From Chitinophagales bacterium (GTDB lineage: Bacteria > Bacteroidota > Bacteroidia > Chitinophagales > Chitinophagaceae), in contig JAJPKJ010000030.1 of NCBI GenBank assembly GCA_021323755.1, forward strand, positions 1 to 58,803: a stretch of 58,803 bases of DNA, read 5' to 3'. Made by a program: the position numbers and the translations under genes. This document shows positions 7,888 to 15,814 of this stretch, one piece after another (the stretch's first letter is position 1; every line of letters starts with the position of its first letter). The notes under the pieces were generated by a model, which saw only the letters and a list, made by a program, of their open reading frames with translations, was not told the DNA's origin and made no database searches.

Positions 7888-8850
7888 ATGAAGAAGCTAA
7901 AGATGCATCGCCATTTAATAGTGGCAACAGTCATGATTTTTTTTATTTCATTTTCAACAAAAAATAATTTGTTTGCGCAGGAAGGTTCACCACTCGAAGG
8001 GAGATGGGATATGACATTGCATTCTGCAAATGGCGGAAGGGACATGCCATCATGGTTGGAGGTAACACATTCCGGTACTCGTGCGTTGGTTGGACAATAT
8101 GTTGGTCCGGGGGGAAGTGCACGCCCGATCTCAAAAGTAAATTTCAAGGATAATAAAATGAGTTTTACCATCCCACCACAGTGGGATAGGGGTGATGGCG
8201 ATTTCACTTTTGAAGCCAGTTTTCAAGGCGACAGTTTATCCGGCAGCGGCGTTACCAGCGATGGGAAAAGTTTCACCTGGACTGCGCATCGAGCGCCAAA
8301 ACTCAAACGCACCAAAGAACCAGTTTGGGGAGATCCCATTCAATTGTTCAATGGAAAAGATTTAACCGGATGGCATGCAGAAGGAAAACAAAATCAGTGG
8401 ATAGCAGAAGATGGCATTTTACGAAGCCCGCACTCCGGATCAAATCTTTTAACAGATCTAACTTTTACCGATTTTAAATTGCACATAGAATTTCGTTATC
8501 CAAAAGAAAGTAATAGCGGTGTATATCTTCGTGGTCGATACGAAGTCCAAATAGAAGACAGCAAAGGCAAGGAGGCCACAAAGGATTATCTCGGCGCGAT
8601 TTACGGCTTTATTGCGCCGACAGAGCAGGTTGCAAAAGATCCCGGGGAATGGCAATCTTACGATATTACTTTAACAGGAAGAATGGTCACTGTTGTTGCC
8701 AACGGTATAACGGTGATATGTAACCGGGAGATCCCCGGCATTACCGGAGGCGCAATTAATAGCAGAGAAGAAGACCCCGGACCATTATTGATACAGGGAG
8801 ATCATGGACCGGTTGATTACCGTAATATCATTATCACTCCGGCTAAATAA
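7888..8850 (+). CDS. Secreted DUF1080 (3-keto-disaccharide hydrolase-like) protein
   Basis: 320 aa with a signal peptide (cleavage near LFAQ-E, residue 31). An N-terminal beta-rich part (about 35-135, beginning LEGRWDMTLHS) precedes the DUF1080 domain (about 145-320). That domain is a concanavalin-like jelly roll with LFNGKDLTGWHAEG, the acidic DFKLHIEFRYP strand, NSGVYLRGRYEVQIEDS, and the terminal GPVDYRNIIITP. The family contains 3-keto-glycoside hydrolases and many uncharacterised secreted proteins of Bacteroidota and Planctomycetota. A role in glycan breakdown is an inference. No co-directional partner other than the small His-rich lipoprotein 117 nt downstream. Confidence 0.85.
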   Translation: MKKLKMHRHLIVATVMIFFISFSTKNNLFAQEGSPLEGRWDMTLHSANGGRDMPSWLEVTHSGTRALVGQYVGPGGSARPISKVNFKDNKMSFTIPPQWDRGDGDFTFEASFQGDSLSGSGVTSDGKSFTWTAHRAPKLKRTKEPVWGDPIQLFNGKDLTGWHAEGKQNQWIAEDGILRSPHSGSNLLTDLTFTDFKLHIEFRYPKESNSGVYLRGRYEVQIEDSKGKEATKDYLGAIYGFIAPTEQVAKDPGEWQSYDITLTGRMVTVVANGITVICNREIPGITGGAINSREEDPGPLLIQGDHGPVDYRNIIITPAK

Positions 8851-8940
8851 TTATAAAGCCGGGTAATTATCTCCACAATTTGTTGATTTTTTAGGTAAAA
8901 AAATGGCGATCGCCTGCCTTTTTTATTGGCAGGGTTTTGG

Positions 8941-8958
8941 ATTTTCCTTTAGGAAAAT
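8941..8958 (+). repeat. Perfect small hairpin in front of the His-rich peptide gene
   Basis: ATTTTCCT (8941-8948) and AGGAAAAT (8951-8958) are perfect inverted arms separated by TT. They end 9 nt before the ATG at 8968. A second hairpin (CCTGCC 8913-8918 with GGCAGG 8928-8933) lies just upstream. They may be a terminator of the DUF1080 gene or a translational control element; neither has a clear T tail. Confidence 0.4.
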
Positions 8959-8967
8959 CAATACAAC

Positions 8968-9147
8968 ATGAAGTACATTATTAAAAACAAGCTCAGCTTA
9001 ATTCTTTGTCTGGCTATGGCGGTATTTTTCTCCAGCTGTTATGAAACGCATTATTATCATCGATATCATCACCATACGCGTGACTGGTACGATCGTCATC
9101 ATACGCCACCTCCTGCTGGTGTTGACTTCAATGTAGATATCCGGTAA
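8968..9147 (+). CDS. Small His/Tyr-rich lipoprotein (59 aa)
   Basis: Read directly from the sequence: ATG 8968 to TAA 9145-9147. The N-terminus is a lipoprotein signal (KNKLSLILCLAMAVFFSSC, lipobox Cys24). The mature 36-residue tail has 7 His and 5 Tyr (for example YYHRYHHH and DRHH), then a Pro-rich turn and VDFNVDIR. This composition suggests metal binding, as in other short His-rich lipoproteins, but that is inference. A strong terminator follows at once, supporting a real transcription unit. The lipobox at the correct spacing argues against chance. Similar tiny lipoproteins are often missed because of length cut-offs. Confidence 0.7.
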   Translation: MKYIIKNKLSLILCLAMAVFFSSCYETHYYHRYHHHTRDWYDRHHTPPPAGVDFNVDIR

Positions 9148-9172
9148 CCATTATTCCATTAATACCAACCTT

Positions 9173-9208
9173 GTTCCCGCAATTAAGTTCAATTTGCGGG
9201 AACGTTTT
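9173..9208 (+). terminator. Terminator overlapping the 3' end of the araC-type gene
   Basis: GTTCCCGCAA (9173-9182) pairs with TTGCGGGAAC (9194-9203), followed by GTTTTTA. The right arm is at the same time the last codons (Val-Pro-Ala-Asn region) of the convergent regulator gene. It ends the His-rich lipoprotein transcript. Confidence 0.75.
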
Positions 9209-10052
9209 TATTGCTGATCCTTCTTTTAAAAGAAGAAGGATTTTCTCCGCAGATCCTTTTAAATGTTTTATTGAAATAGGATAGATTTTCAAAACCACAA
9301 TCATAACAGGCTTCCGTAATTGTTTTGTTTTGAAGCAATATTTTTTTTGATTGATTAATGCGAAATTGGTTAACAAAATGAGTAAAGGTAAGGTGAGTTG
9401 CTTTTTTGAAATACCGGCAGAATGCAGGCTTGGTAAGAAAAGCAATTTTCGCCACTTCATTGATATCAATCTTTCCCTGGTAATTCGTTTCGATGAATTG
9501 ATATATTCTCTGAAGACGCTGTTGTTCTTTAAAAATCTTTGCGTTAGTGACAGGTTCACTTTTTAGCTCCACGACTTCTTTACTATTTGCGAGCAATTGA
9601 AATATTTGTAACAAAGAGATCAACTGCTCAAAATGTGGCATTGATACAAGCTGCTTTAATTTTTCACCGACTATCTTTTTTGTAATACCATGAAACGCAA
9701 GTCCTTTTTTCGCCCGTTCGAACAAATCATGTATCGGAGAAATTTCAGGTAAGGCAAAAAATACTTCTCCCAAAAAATTTTCTTTCATCTGCACTACAAC
9801 GGTTTCTGCGGTTGCTTTCACGCCGTAGTCAAAATTCAAATGTGGAATATTTGGACCAATAAAAGCCAGGTCGCTTTCTTTATATTGAGAAATATGGTGA
9901 TCAATATGCCGGATGCCTTTGTCTGCTTCCACGTACACAATTTCATATTCGGCGTGAAAATGCCAGTAAAACAAATCATTCAGATTGGGGGTAAGTAAAA
10001 TCTTAAATGAGCTGTCGGCATCGGGCTTGATGGCTTCATGTTTTACCTTCAT
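9189..10052 (-). CDS. AraC-family transcriptional regulator
   Basis: 287 aa from ATG 10052 (start preferred because the cupin sensor begins soon after; an in-frame ATG at 10100 would add 16 basic residues). N-terminal cupin-like sensor (about 15-110) with FYWHFHAEYEIVYVE and the GPNIPHLNF turn. A helical linker follows. The C-terminal double helix-turn-helix lies at about 185-280: IDINEVAKIAFLTKPAFCRYFKKATHLTFTHFVNQFRI, then ITEACYDCGFENLSYFNKTFKR and GENPSSFKRR. It is transcribed divergently from the dioxygenase/aldo-keto reductase pair with 133 nt between starts, the usual layout of a regulator and its target. The ligand is probably a small organic molecule bound by the cupin; identity unknown. 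Confidence 0.9.
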   Translation of the reverse strand: MKVKHEAIKPDADSSFKILLTPNLNDLFYWHFHAEYEIVYVEADKGIRHIDHHISQYKESDLAFIGPNIPHLNFDYGVKATAETVVVQMKENFLGEVFFALPEISPIHDLFERAKKGLAFHGITKKIVGEKLKQLVSMPHFEQLISLLQIFQLLANSKEVVELKSEPVTNAKIFKEQQRLQRIYQFIETNYQGKIDINEVAKIAFLTKPAFCRYFKKATHLTFTHFVNQFRINQSKKILLQNKTITEACYDCGFENLSYFNKTFKRICGENPSSFKRRISNKNVPAN

Positions 10053-10185
10053 TTGTCTCTTATTATTCTTATTATGGCTAAATTTCCTAAAAAATATCAA
10101 TACAGAACAAAAACTGGATAGTATAAATGTAGAAAAGCGCTATTTCAATAAGCTAATTTTGATCATTCATTAAAACGAATGCTAT

Positions 10186-11169
10186 ATGGAACAAAAAACA
10201 ATGGCTCCCACCATGACGCCGACGATGGCGCTGAGTAATGCTCATAAAGATATTCCCGGCAATCCCTCCACTGCAAAAAGCAGTGCAACAAAACTAAATG
10301 ACCGCAGTAATGGCAAACCTCTGCGCGTGTTGAGCGAAGAAGATTGGAAATTTTGGAAAGAGAACGGTTACATCGTTATTAAGAATGCAGTGTCGCGGGA
10401 GCAAGCGCAGGCAACGGCAAAATTCTTGTGGGAGTTTGAAGAAAAAGATCCGAATGATGCCGAAACATGGTACGCGCCCCCGCGAGCAGAAATGCAAATG
10501 AAGGAACTAACCAATACCGGAATGGTCGAAGTATATAATAATCAATTTCTATGGAATAACCGCCAGATGCCGCGTGTCTACGATGCTTTTGTTGATATTT
10601 GGGGAACAGAAAAATTGTGGGTTACCATTGATCGTGCGAATTTGAATTTCCCCATTCGCCCGGGTTTTGAATACAAAGGATTTATTCATTGGGATTATGA
10701 TCCGGAAACAAAACCAGTTAATGTTCAGGGTGTGCTCGCACTCGCAGATCAGACGGATGAGAATATGGGTGGATTTCAGTGCGTGCCTGAATTATTTCGC
10801 AATTACGATAGTTGGAAATTAACGCAACCTGAAGATCGTGATCATTTCAAACCAGATATAAGTGGTTTTGAATTAAAGAAAGTGAAAATGGAAGCCGGCG
10901 ATTTGCTGATCTTTAACAGCCTACAGCCGCATGGGATAAGGCCAAATCTGAGTGGCAATAAAGTTCGCATCGCCCAATATATTTCAATGATGCCTGCTGA
11001 AGAGGATAATGGTGCATTGCGTGAGTGGCGAATCAATTCGTGGCGGGATAGAATTGCTCCGGAAGGTTATGCATTTCCCGGTGATCCGCGTAATTGGGAA
11101 AAAACAAAATATGCAACAGCTCAATTGTCCGATCTGGGAAAAAAATTATTGGGATTGGAAAAATGGTAA
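10186..11169 (+). CDS. Phytanoyl-CoA dioxygenase (PhyH)-like Fe(II)/2-oxoglutarate oxygenase
   Basis: 327 aa, cytoplasmic. A disordered, Met/Thr/Ser-rich N-terminus of about 45 residues precedes the domain, which starts at LSEEDWKFWKENGYIVIKN, typical of PhyH proteins. The metal triad is visible: His168 and Asp170 in FIHWDYD and His249 in LQPHGIRPN. Arg261 (GNKVRIAQY), 12 residues later, is the expected 2-oxoglutarate salt-bridge residue. GGFQCVPE lies between. Such enzymes hydroxylate small lipids, alkaloids or amino-acid derivatives. It lies 12 nt before the aldo/keto reductase gene and opposite an AraC regulator, so an inducible two-step oxidation/reduction is likely. Substrate unknown. 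Confidence 0.85.
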   Translation: MEQKTMAPTMTPTMALSNAHKDIPGNPSTAKSSATKLNDRSNGKPLRVLSEEDWKFWKENGYIVIKNAVSREQAQATAKFLWEFEEKDPNDAETWYAPPRAEMQMKELTNTGMVEVYNNQFLWNNRQMPRVYDAFVDIWGTEKLWVTIDRANLNFPIRPGFEYKGFIHWDYDPETKPVNVQGVLALADQTDENMGGFQCVPELFRNYDSWKLTQPEDRDHFKPDISGFELKKVKMEAGDLLIFNSLQPHGIRPNLSGNKVRIAQYISMMPAEEDNGALREWRINSWRDRIAPEGYAFPGDPRNWEKTKYATAQLSDLGKKLLGLEKW

Positions 11170-11181
11170 TGCGATCTAATT

Positions 11182-12003
11182 ATGAATCATTCTCAGCATT
11201 TCGCAACATTAAATAATGGAGTTAAAATGCCGATGCTTGGTTTGGGTGCATGGGATATGTATGGCAAAGAGGCCGAACAAGCAACGATTGATGGGTTGGC
11301 AATCGGTTATCGGTTGATTGATACTGCATCCATGTATGGGAACGAAAAAGAAATCGGCAATGCCATTAGAAAAAGCAATGTTCCACGCAGCGAAATTTTT
11401 GTCACCACGAAAGTGAATAATATTGACCAGGGTTATGATCCAACTTTGCGCGCCTTTGACGCGAGCCTGAAAAAACTCAACGTTGATTACATTGATCTTT
11501 ATCTAATCCATTGGCCTATAAAAAATAAAAGAAAGCAAACCTGGCTTGCCCTTGAAAAGTTATACGATGAAAAAAGGGTGAAAGCAATTGGGGTAGCGAA
11601 TTATCTGATTCCTTTTTTGGATGAGCTGTCCGATTACGCGAAAATAATTCCCATGGTTAACCAGGTCGAATTTACACCATGGCTTTTTCAAAAAGATCTT
11701 TTAGATTATTGTGTTCAAAGAAATATTCAGCTTCAATCATATTCTCCCCTGGCACGCGGGAAAAAATTTGATGATGAACGATTGCTGCAACTCGCTAATA
11801 AATACGATCGGTCGCCGGCTCAAATTGTTTTGCGATGGAATATTGACCATGGAATTTCCGCAATTCCTAAATCTTCAAACAAAATAAGGTTGCAAGAGAA
11901 TTATGATTCACTCAATTTTTCCTTAACGGCAGAAGATATGTTAGCAATTGATGGGTTTAATGAAAACTTCCGGATTTGCGATGATCCGATGATGATGTTA
12001 TGA
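11182..12003 (+). CDS. Aldo/keto reductase
   Basis: 273 aa, a complete (beta/alpha)8 AKR of the prokaryotic AKR5-like length. The catalytic tetrad is present: Asp47 and Tyr52 (RLIDTASMYGNE), Lys77 (VTTKV) and His110 (YLIHWP). The NADPH-binding signature is IPKSSNKIRLQEN near residue 230. It reduces carbonyls with NAD(P)H; 2,5-diketo-gluconate reductase-like enzymes are the nearest shape. It is 12 nt downstream of the PhyH-like gene and certainly co-transcribed. nth follows after 48 nt, perhaps on the same transcript. Confidence 0.9.
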   Translation: MNHSQHFATLNNGVKMPMLGLGAWDMYGKEAEQATIDGLAIGYRLIDTASMYGNEKEIGNAIRKSNVPRSEIFVTTKVNNIDQGYDPTLRAFDASLKKLNVDYIDLYLIHWPIKNKRKQTWLALEKLYDEKRVKAIGVANYLIPFLDELSDYAKIIPMVNQVEFTPWLFQKDLLDYCVQRNIQLQSYSPLARGKKFDDERLLQLANKYDRSPAQIVLRWNIDHGISAIPKSSNKIRLQENYDSLNFSLTAEDMLAIDGFNENFRICDDPMMML

Positions 12004-12051
12004 TCGGGAAATGATCATTTAATGTAAATTCGGAGTTATAAACAATTACTG

Positions 12052-12687
12052 ATGGCTTCTGTCAATTGGTCTCTTGCAATAAAACCCTTACTGAAAAAAT
12101 ATAAAGACACCAAGCACCCGCTGGAATATAAAAGTATCTATCAATTGATGGTGATGGTTGTTCTATCCGCGCAGGATTCAGACAAGCACATCAATGCCAT
12201 AGCCCCTAGATTTTTTCAAACATTTCCGGATATGAAAGCATTGTCGAAATCAACCCCGGAAATTTTATCCCGGTCAATTAATGACGTTCGCAATTTTGTT
12301 AATAAAGCAAAATGGCTTTCAGAGATCGGGGAAAAGGTGAAATCCGATAAAAATATCCCGCTTAGACTTGATGAATTAGTCGCATTGCCTGGTATTGGAA
12401 GAAAATCTGCAAATGTAATTTTGCGGGAAGCCGGAAAACCTGCCAAAGGGGTGATCGTAGATCTGCATGTAGTTCGTGTTGCACCACGATTGGGAATTGC
12501 CTCAGGTGCGGATCCTAAGAAAATTGAAAAACAAATAATGGATGCGCTCCCGCAAAAGGAATGGAAAGCCGGCATGGCCATGTCCTTTTTGGGGAGAGAA
12601 ATTTGCCGACCAACAAATCCAAAATGTGAAATATGTGTGATGAACACGGTATGTGCTTACTATAAAAAAATAAAAAAAAGGAAATAA
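12052..12687 (+). CDS. nth: Endonuclease III (DNA glycosylase/AP lyase)
   Basis: 211 aa, the family's normal size. The helix-hairpin-helix is LPGIGRKSANVIL, with catalytic Lys118. The catalytic Asp137 is in VDLHVVRV. A [4Fe-4S] loop Cys185-x6-Cys192-x2-Cys195-x5-Cys201 closes the protein, before a Lys-rich tail. It removes oxidised pyrimidines and cuts the abasic site by beta-elimination. The residue after the catalytic Asp is Leu rather than the usual Thr of E. coli Nth. This belongs to base-excision repair in the cytoplasm. Its place behind a redox pair may be chance. Confidence 0.92.
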   Translation: MASVNWSLAIKPLLKKYKDTKHPLEYKSIYQLMVMVVLSAQDSDKHINAIAPRFFQTFPDMKALSKSTPEILSRSINDVRNFVNKAKWLSEIGEKVKSDKNIPLRLDELVALPGIGRKSANVILREAGKPAKGVIVDLHVVRVAPRLGIASGADPKKIEKQIMDALPQKEWKAGMAMSFLGREICRPTNPKCEICVMNTVCAYYKKIKKRK

Positions 12688-12803
12688 TTCGCCCCTGATA
12701 TCATTATATCATACCTCCGCTTCTTTAAAAGAAATTAACAAAATCATTGCACTTCTTTTTTATCGTTTATTACGTAGGGGTTCGGAAATAAACCCTTAAC
12801 AAA

Positions 12804-13949
12804 ATGAAGTACATTTTACTCCTTCTTGCATTACTGGAAGTATTCTCCCCGCAAGCACAATTTTCTTATGGCTCCATTGCGATTACAAACAAAAAGAAAC
12901 TAAAACAAATCCAAAGGGTGCCATTTAATGAAGTCGTCGTGTTTGACAATCGGTTCGATACTACCAATTTTCTTGTCGCACTAAATTTCAATGGGGTTGA
13001 AATAGACAGTTTTTCCAGACCTGCATCACAGGAAATCGAATTTTATATTAAAGGAAGAATTACCCCTTTGCCGAAAGATAAAAGAACGCTTTATATAAAT
13101 CTCAAACAATTACGATTTGGGAATATTCCTGGTTTGTCCGGTAAAATGTTCTTTTCTGCTGATGCATATATTGCTGAGGAGGGGAAACTGATTAAAGTTT
13201 ATTCTTTGAAAAACGAATATGGGATTCGAAGAAGTTTTAATCATACAATCGCAAGCACGCTTGATAAATTTCTACAACAACTTAGTGATCGCTTTTATCG
13301 GGAAAAACATACCGATACAAGTTCAATGAAAGATTTGGACAGAAATGTAACGGCGGGATGGGCATCTTATTCAATCTTCAGTTATGATAATACAAAGGAT
13401 GGCGTTTACAAAACATTTAATGATTTTCGGGAAGATAAAATAGATTCGTCCGTTCAATTCAATTTACAGTTTGGTAATGACAGTGCCTACCACATCGCTT
13501 TTCCAAAACAGAGCATATACAATACCGGGCAATCTGAGTCCTTATATCATTTCTGGGGCGTTTGCTGCAATGGACAGTTGTACCTTTTGCTATTGGGCAA
13601 ATACCTTCTGCCTCTTAATAAAAGAGGCAACACATTTTATTTTGATCTGCCGAAAACTATGCCCGATATGCGTACGATGATTCAACTGGGACCGATCTAT
13701 GGAGGACTGGGTAACGGTTTTACGCCTGTTCTGAGCGGGATGGACGCAAAAGGAGCGGTGATCTTTCTTGGTGTGATAGTAGCTGTGGCGATTACATTTG
13801 TAATAGTGGAGTCAATCATTAAGGTCATTAAAAAGAACAACTCAAAAACAGAAAAGTCGGCTGCGAAGAACGCTGTTCCGATATTTAAAGAAAATAATTT
13901 CAGACATTGCTTTTTAGATATGGATACAGGCGACATCATTTATCGTTAA
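12804..13949 (+). CDS. Unknown secreted protein with C-terminal membrane anchor
   Basis: 381 aa, not recognised. A signal peptide (about residues 1-18, cleavage after SPQA-Q) leads to a mostly beta-rich, soluble domain of about 290 residues. A hydrophobic segment follows near residues 314-335 (GAVIFLGVIVAVAITFVIVE), then a basic, Lys-rich stretch and a terminal HCFLDMDTGDIIYR. The topology is therefore a periplasmic domain with a C-terminal transmembrane helix and a short cytoplasmic tail of about 45 residues. A Cys pair (GVCCNG) lies near residue 254. It is a single gene with a terminator behind it. No function can be given. Confidence 0.7.
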   Translation: MKYILLLLALLEVFSPQAQFSYGSIAITNKKKLKQIQRVPFNEVVVFDNRFDTTNFLVALNFNGVEIDSFSRPASQEIEFYIKGRITPLPKDKRTLYINLKQLRFGNIPGLSGKMFFSADAYIAEEGKLIKVYSLKNEYGIRRSFNHTIASTLDKFLQQLSDRFYREKHTDTSSMKDLDRNVTAGWASYSIFSYDNTKDGVYKTFNDFREDKIDSSVQFNLQFGNDSAYHIAFPKQSIYNTGQSESLYHFWGVCCNGQLYLLLLGKYLLPLNKRGNTFYFDLPKTMPDMRTMIQLGPIYGGLGNGFTPVLSGMDAKGAVIFLGVIVAVAITFVIVESIIKVIKKNNSKTEKSAAKNAVPIFKENNFRHCFLDMDTGDIIYR

Positions 13950-14015
13950 GCAGGGTTTGTTAGGGTGCCCCATTTCACCCTTCGCAGTAACTGATCAATC
14001 CACATGAATATAAAT

Positions 14016-14047
14016 AAAAAACCGCTTCATTGCGAAGCGGCTTTTTT
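14016..14047. terminator. Bidirectional terminator between convergent genes
   Basis: CCGCTTC (14022-14028) and GAAGCGG (14034-14040) form a stem with A6 before and T6 after. It serves the gene ending at 13949 and the leftward gene ending at 14061. Confidence 0.85.
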
Positions 14048-14060
14048 GAGCAAATAATCA

Positions 14061-14618
14061 TTAGAATAATCTTTCCTGTGGAGGTTTGATGCCTTGCAGA
14101 CGAATATAAATTGTAGTTTGCCCGCGATGGTGAGTTTGATGTTCAAATGTTTTTATCATCATGGCAAATCTTGTTGTTTCCATGCCAAATATTTTTACAT
14201 TTTCTCCCCACTTGGTTACATCCATGTTTTTAACTGCATTGGCGCAATAATCATAGCTTGCGGTGACATAGTACATTACTGAATCCTTACTCTGTGCAGT
14301 AGCACTTCCTTCAAGATTGGAATTGCCCCAGGCTGGTGATTCAGTGCCAGTGGCTTTTGCCATTAAAAACAAATTGCCTTGCGCAAGATGAAGCATTTGT
14401 TGGGCAAAGCTACGAATGCTGTCGACAGCCTTGAATGAATACTTTCCGGCAGGCATCGTGTTAAGATAGTCAACGGTGTAAGCTTTTGCACGTTCCCACT
14501 CTTTTACATATTGCGCTTTAATGTCTTCGGAACTTAACGATTGCGCATAGGTCTTGGCGAAAAAAGAAAATGAAAAAATCAGCAGGCAGCATGACGCTAA
14601 TTTGAATGTGCTTTTCAT
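14061..14618 (-). CDS. Exported DinB-family protein
   Basis: 185 aa with a signal peptide (cleavage near TYAQ-S, residue 26). The rest is a DinB-type four-helix bundle. Its metal-binding His set is visible: His in QQMLHLAQGN (first helix pair) and the pair in FEHQTHHRGQTTIYIR in the last helix. The final GIKPP is typical of the family. DinB-like proteins are thiol-dependent or metal-dependent transferases or orphan proteins; an exported form is seen in Bacteroidota. It is divergent from the CE2-type esterase with about 80 nt between starts. Confidence 0.8.
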   Translation of the reverse strand: MKSTFKLASCCLLIFSFSFFAKTYAQSLSSEDIKAQYVKEWERAKAYTVDYLNTMPAGKYSFKAVDSIRSFAQQMLHLAQGNLFLMAKATGTESPAWGNSNLEGSATAQSKDSVMYYVTASYDYCANAVKNMDVTKWGENVKIFGMETTRFAMMIKTFEHQTHHRGQTTIYIRLQGIKPPQERLF

Positions 14619-14699
14619 ATTGTGTTGTTTTTAGAATATTAAGGTAGGAAAAATTTTACCTTTACTTTTTTTTATTAAAGAATTCACTAAAATATAATC

Positions 14700-15806
14700 A
14701 TGAAATTATTTTTTTATACGGTATTGATCTTTTGTCTTTGTGATACCGCACGCGCTCAATTCAGTGCAACTGCGGCTAATAATCCTTTGATCACTTACCA
14801 TGGGAGAACTCTTGTAAAAAAAAGTGCTGAAGTTGAGCTGATAAGCTCGGCATCATATGCGGAATTTGAATTTGAAGGGGATTCCTGCATTGTCGCTCTT
14901 ACAAACACCGCAACGCCCGGCGACTATAATTACGCTGCTATTGAACTGGACAATGAATATAAAGGAAGGATCAGAGTTGCCAATAATTATCCGACAAATT
15001 TTACAATTGTTGCCACCAAAAAGATAAAATGGCATTTGTTGCGGATTTATAAAGCGACGGAAGCGCTTACCGGCTTAATTGGTGTGCGTTATATTAAAGC
15101 TTTTCAAGTAAGGTCATCTCCAAAATTGTACAAAAAAAAGATTGAGTTTATCGGTAATAGCATTACCAGTGGATTTGGAGATGATGATAAGGAAATTCCC
15201 TGTGGTAATGGAAGCAAATGGTACGATCAGCATAATGCTTACTGGAGTTACGCAGCGCGCGTCGCGAGAAGTCTTGATGCCAATTTTATGTTGAGTACGA
15301 TTAGCGGCACCGGAATTTATCGGAATTGGAATAGTGATGGTCCTACGGTCCCGCAACAATATGAAAGTGCATATTTGCGAATAGATAGTGCCGAGAGATG
15401 GAATTTCAGGACTTTTATTCCTGATGTGGTTGTAATTGCTTTAGGCACGAATGATTTAAGTGGTGGCGATGGTAAAACCCCACGCAAAGATTTCGATTCA
15501 ACTATTTTTGTTGATACATACATTGGTTTTCTGAAAACAATCTATGCTCATTACCCTTCAACCCAAATTGTATTGCTAACTAGCGCGATGCTGAATGGAT
15601 ACAACGCCAAAAAATTATTATCCTGTTTGCAGGCGATCAAAAATTCAATTTCCAAACATTCGATTTCACCGAACGAAATAAAAATTTTCGAATTCAGGCC
15701 AATGAATGCAACCGGCTGTGCGGGTCATCCTTCCCTGAAGGAACACGAAACATTGGCAAGTGAATTATTGCCATTTATGAGAGCGGTTTTGAAAGAACTA
15801 CATTGA
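14700..15806 (+). CDS. Secreted SGNH esterase, carbohydrate esterase family 2 type
   Basis: 368 aa with a signal peptide (cleavage after ARA-Q). An N-terminal jelly roll (about 25-140) beginning ITYHGRTLVKKS is followed by an SGNH hydrolase domain (about 145-365). Motifs: block I FIGNSITSGFGDD (nucleophile Ser), a middle Gly in ISGTGIYRNW, block III ALGTNDLSGG, and the late GCAGHPSLKEHE with the catalytic His. Jelly roll plus SGNH is the CE2 arrangement; these enzymes remove acetyl groups from xylan, mannan or other glycans. Outside the cytoplasm. Ends 8 nt from the convergent metallohydrolase gene. Confidence 0.9.
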   Translation: MKLFFYTVLIFCLCDTARAQFSATAANNPLITYHGRTLVKKSAEVELISSASYAEFEFEGDSCIVALTNTATPGDYNYAAIELDNEYKGRIRVANNYPTNFTIVATKKIKWHLLRIYKATEALTGLIGVRYIKAFQVRSSPKLYKKKIEFIGNSITSGFGDDDKEIPCGNGSKWYDQHNAYWSYAARVARSLDANFMLSTISGTGIYRNWNSDGPTVPQQYESAYLRIDSAERWNFRTFIPDVVVIALGTNDLSGGDGKTPRKDFDSTIFVDTYIGFLKTIYAHYPSTQIVLLTSAMLNGYNAKKLLSCLQAIKNSISKHSISPNEIKIFEFRPMNATGCAGHPSLKEHETLASELLPFMRAVLKELH

Positions 15807-15814
15807 CAATACAT

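Noticed and set aside
8905-8914. The palindrome GGCGATCGCC
   Set aside because: Resembles a cyanobacterial HIP1-like octamer, but a single copy in this window has no meaning by itself.
10164-10181. The inverted repeat CATTC/GAATG just upstream of the PhyH-like ATG as an AraC operator
   Set aside because: Five-base arms only, and AraC-type proteins usually bind direct repeats. Not enough to call.
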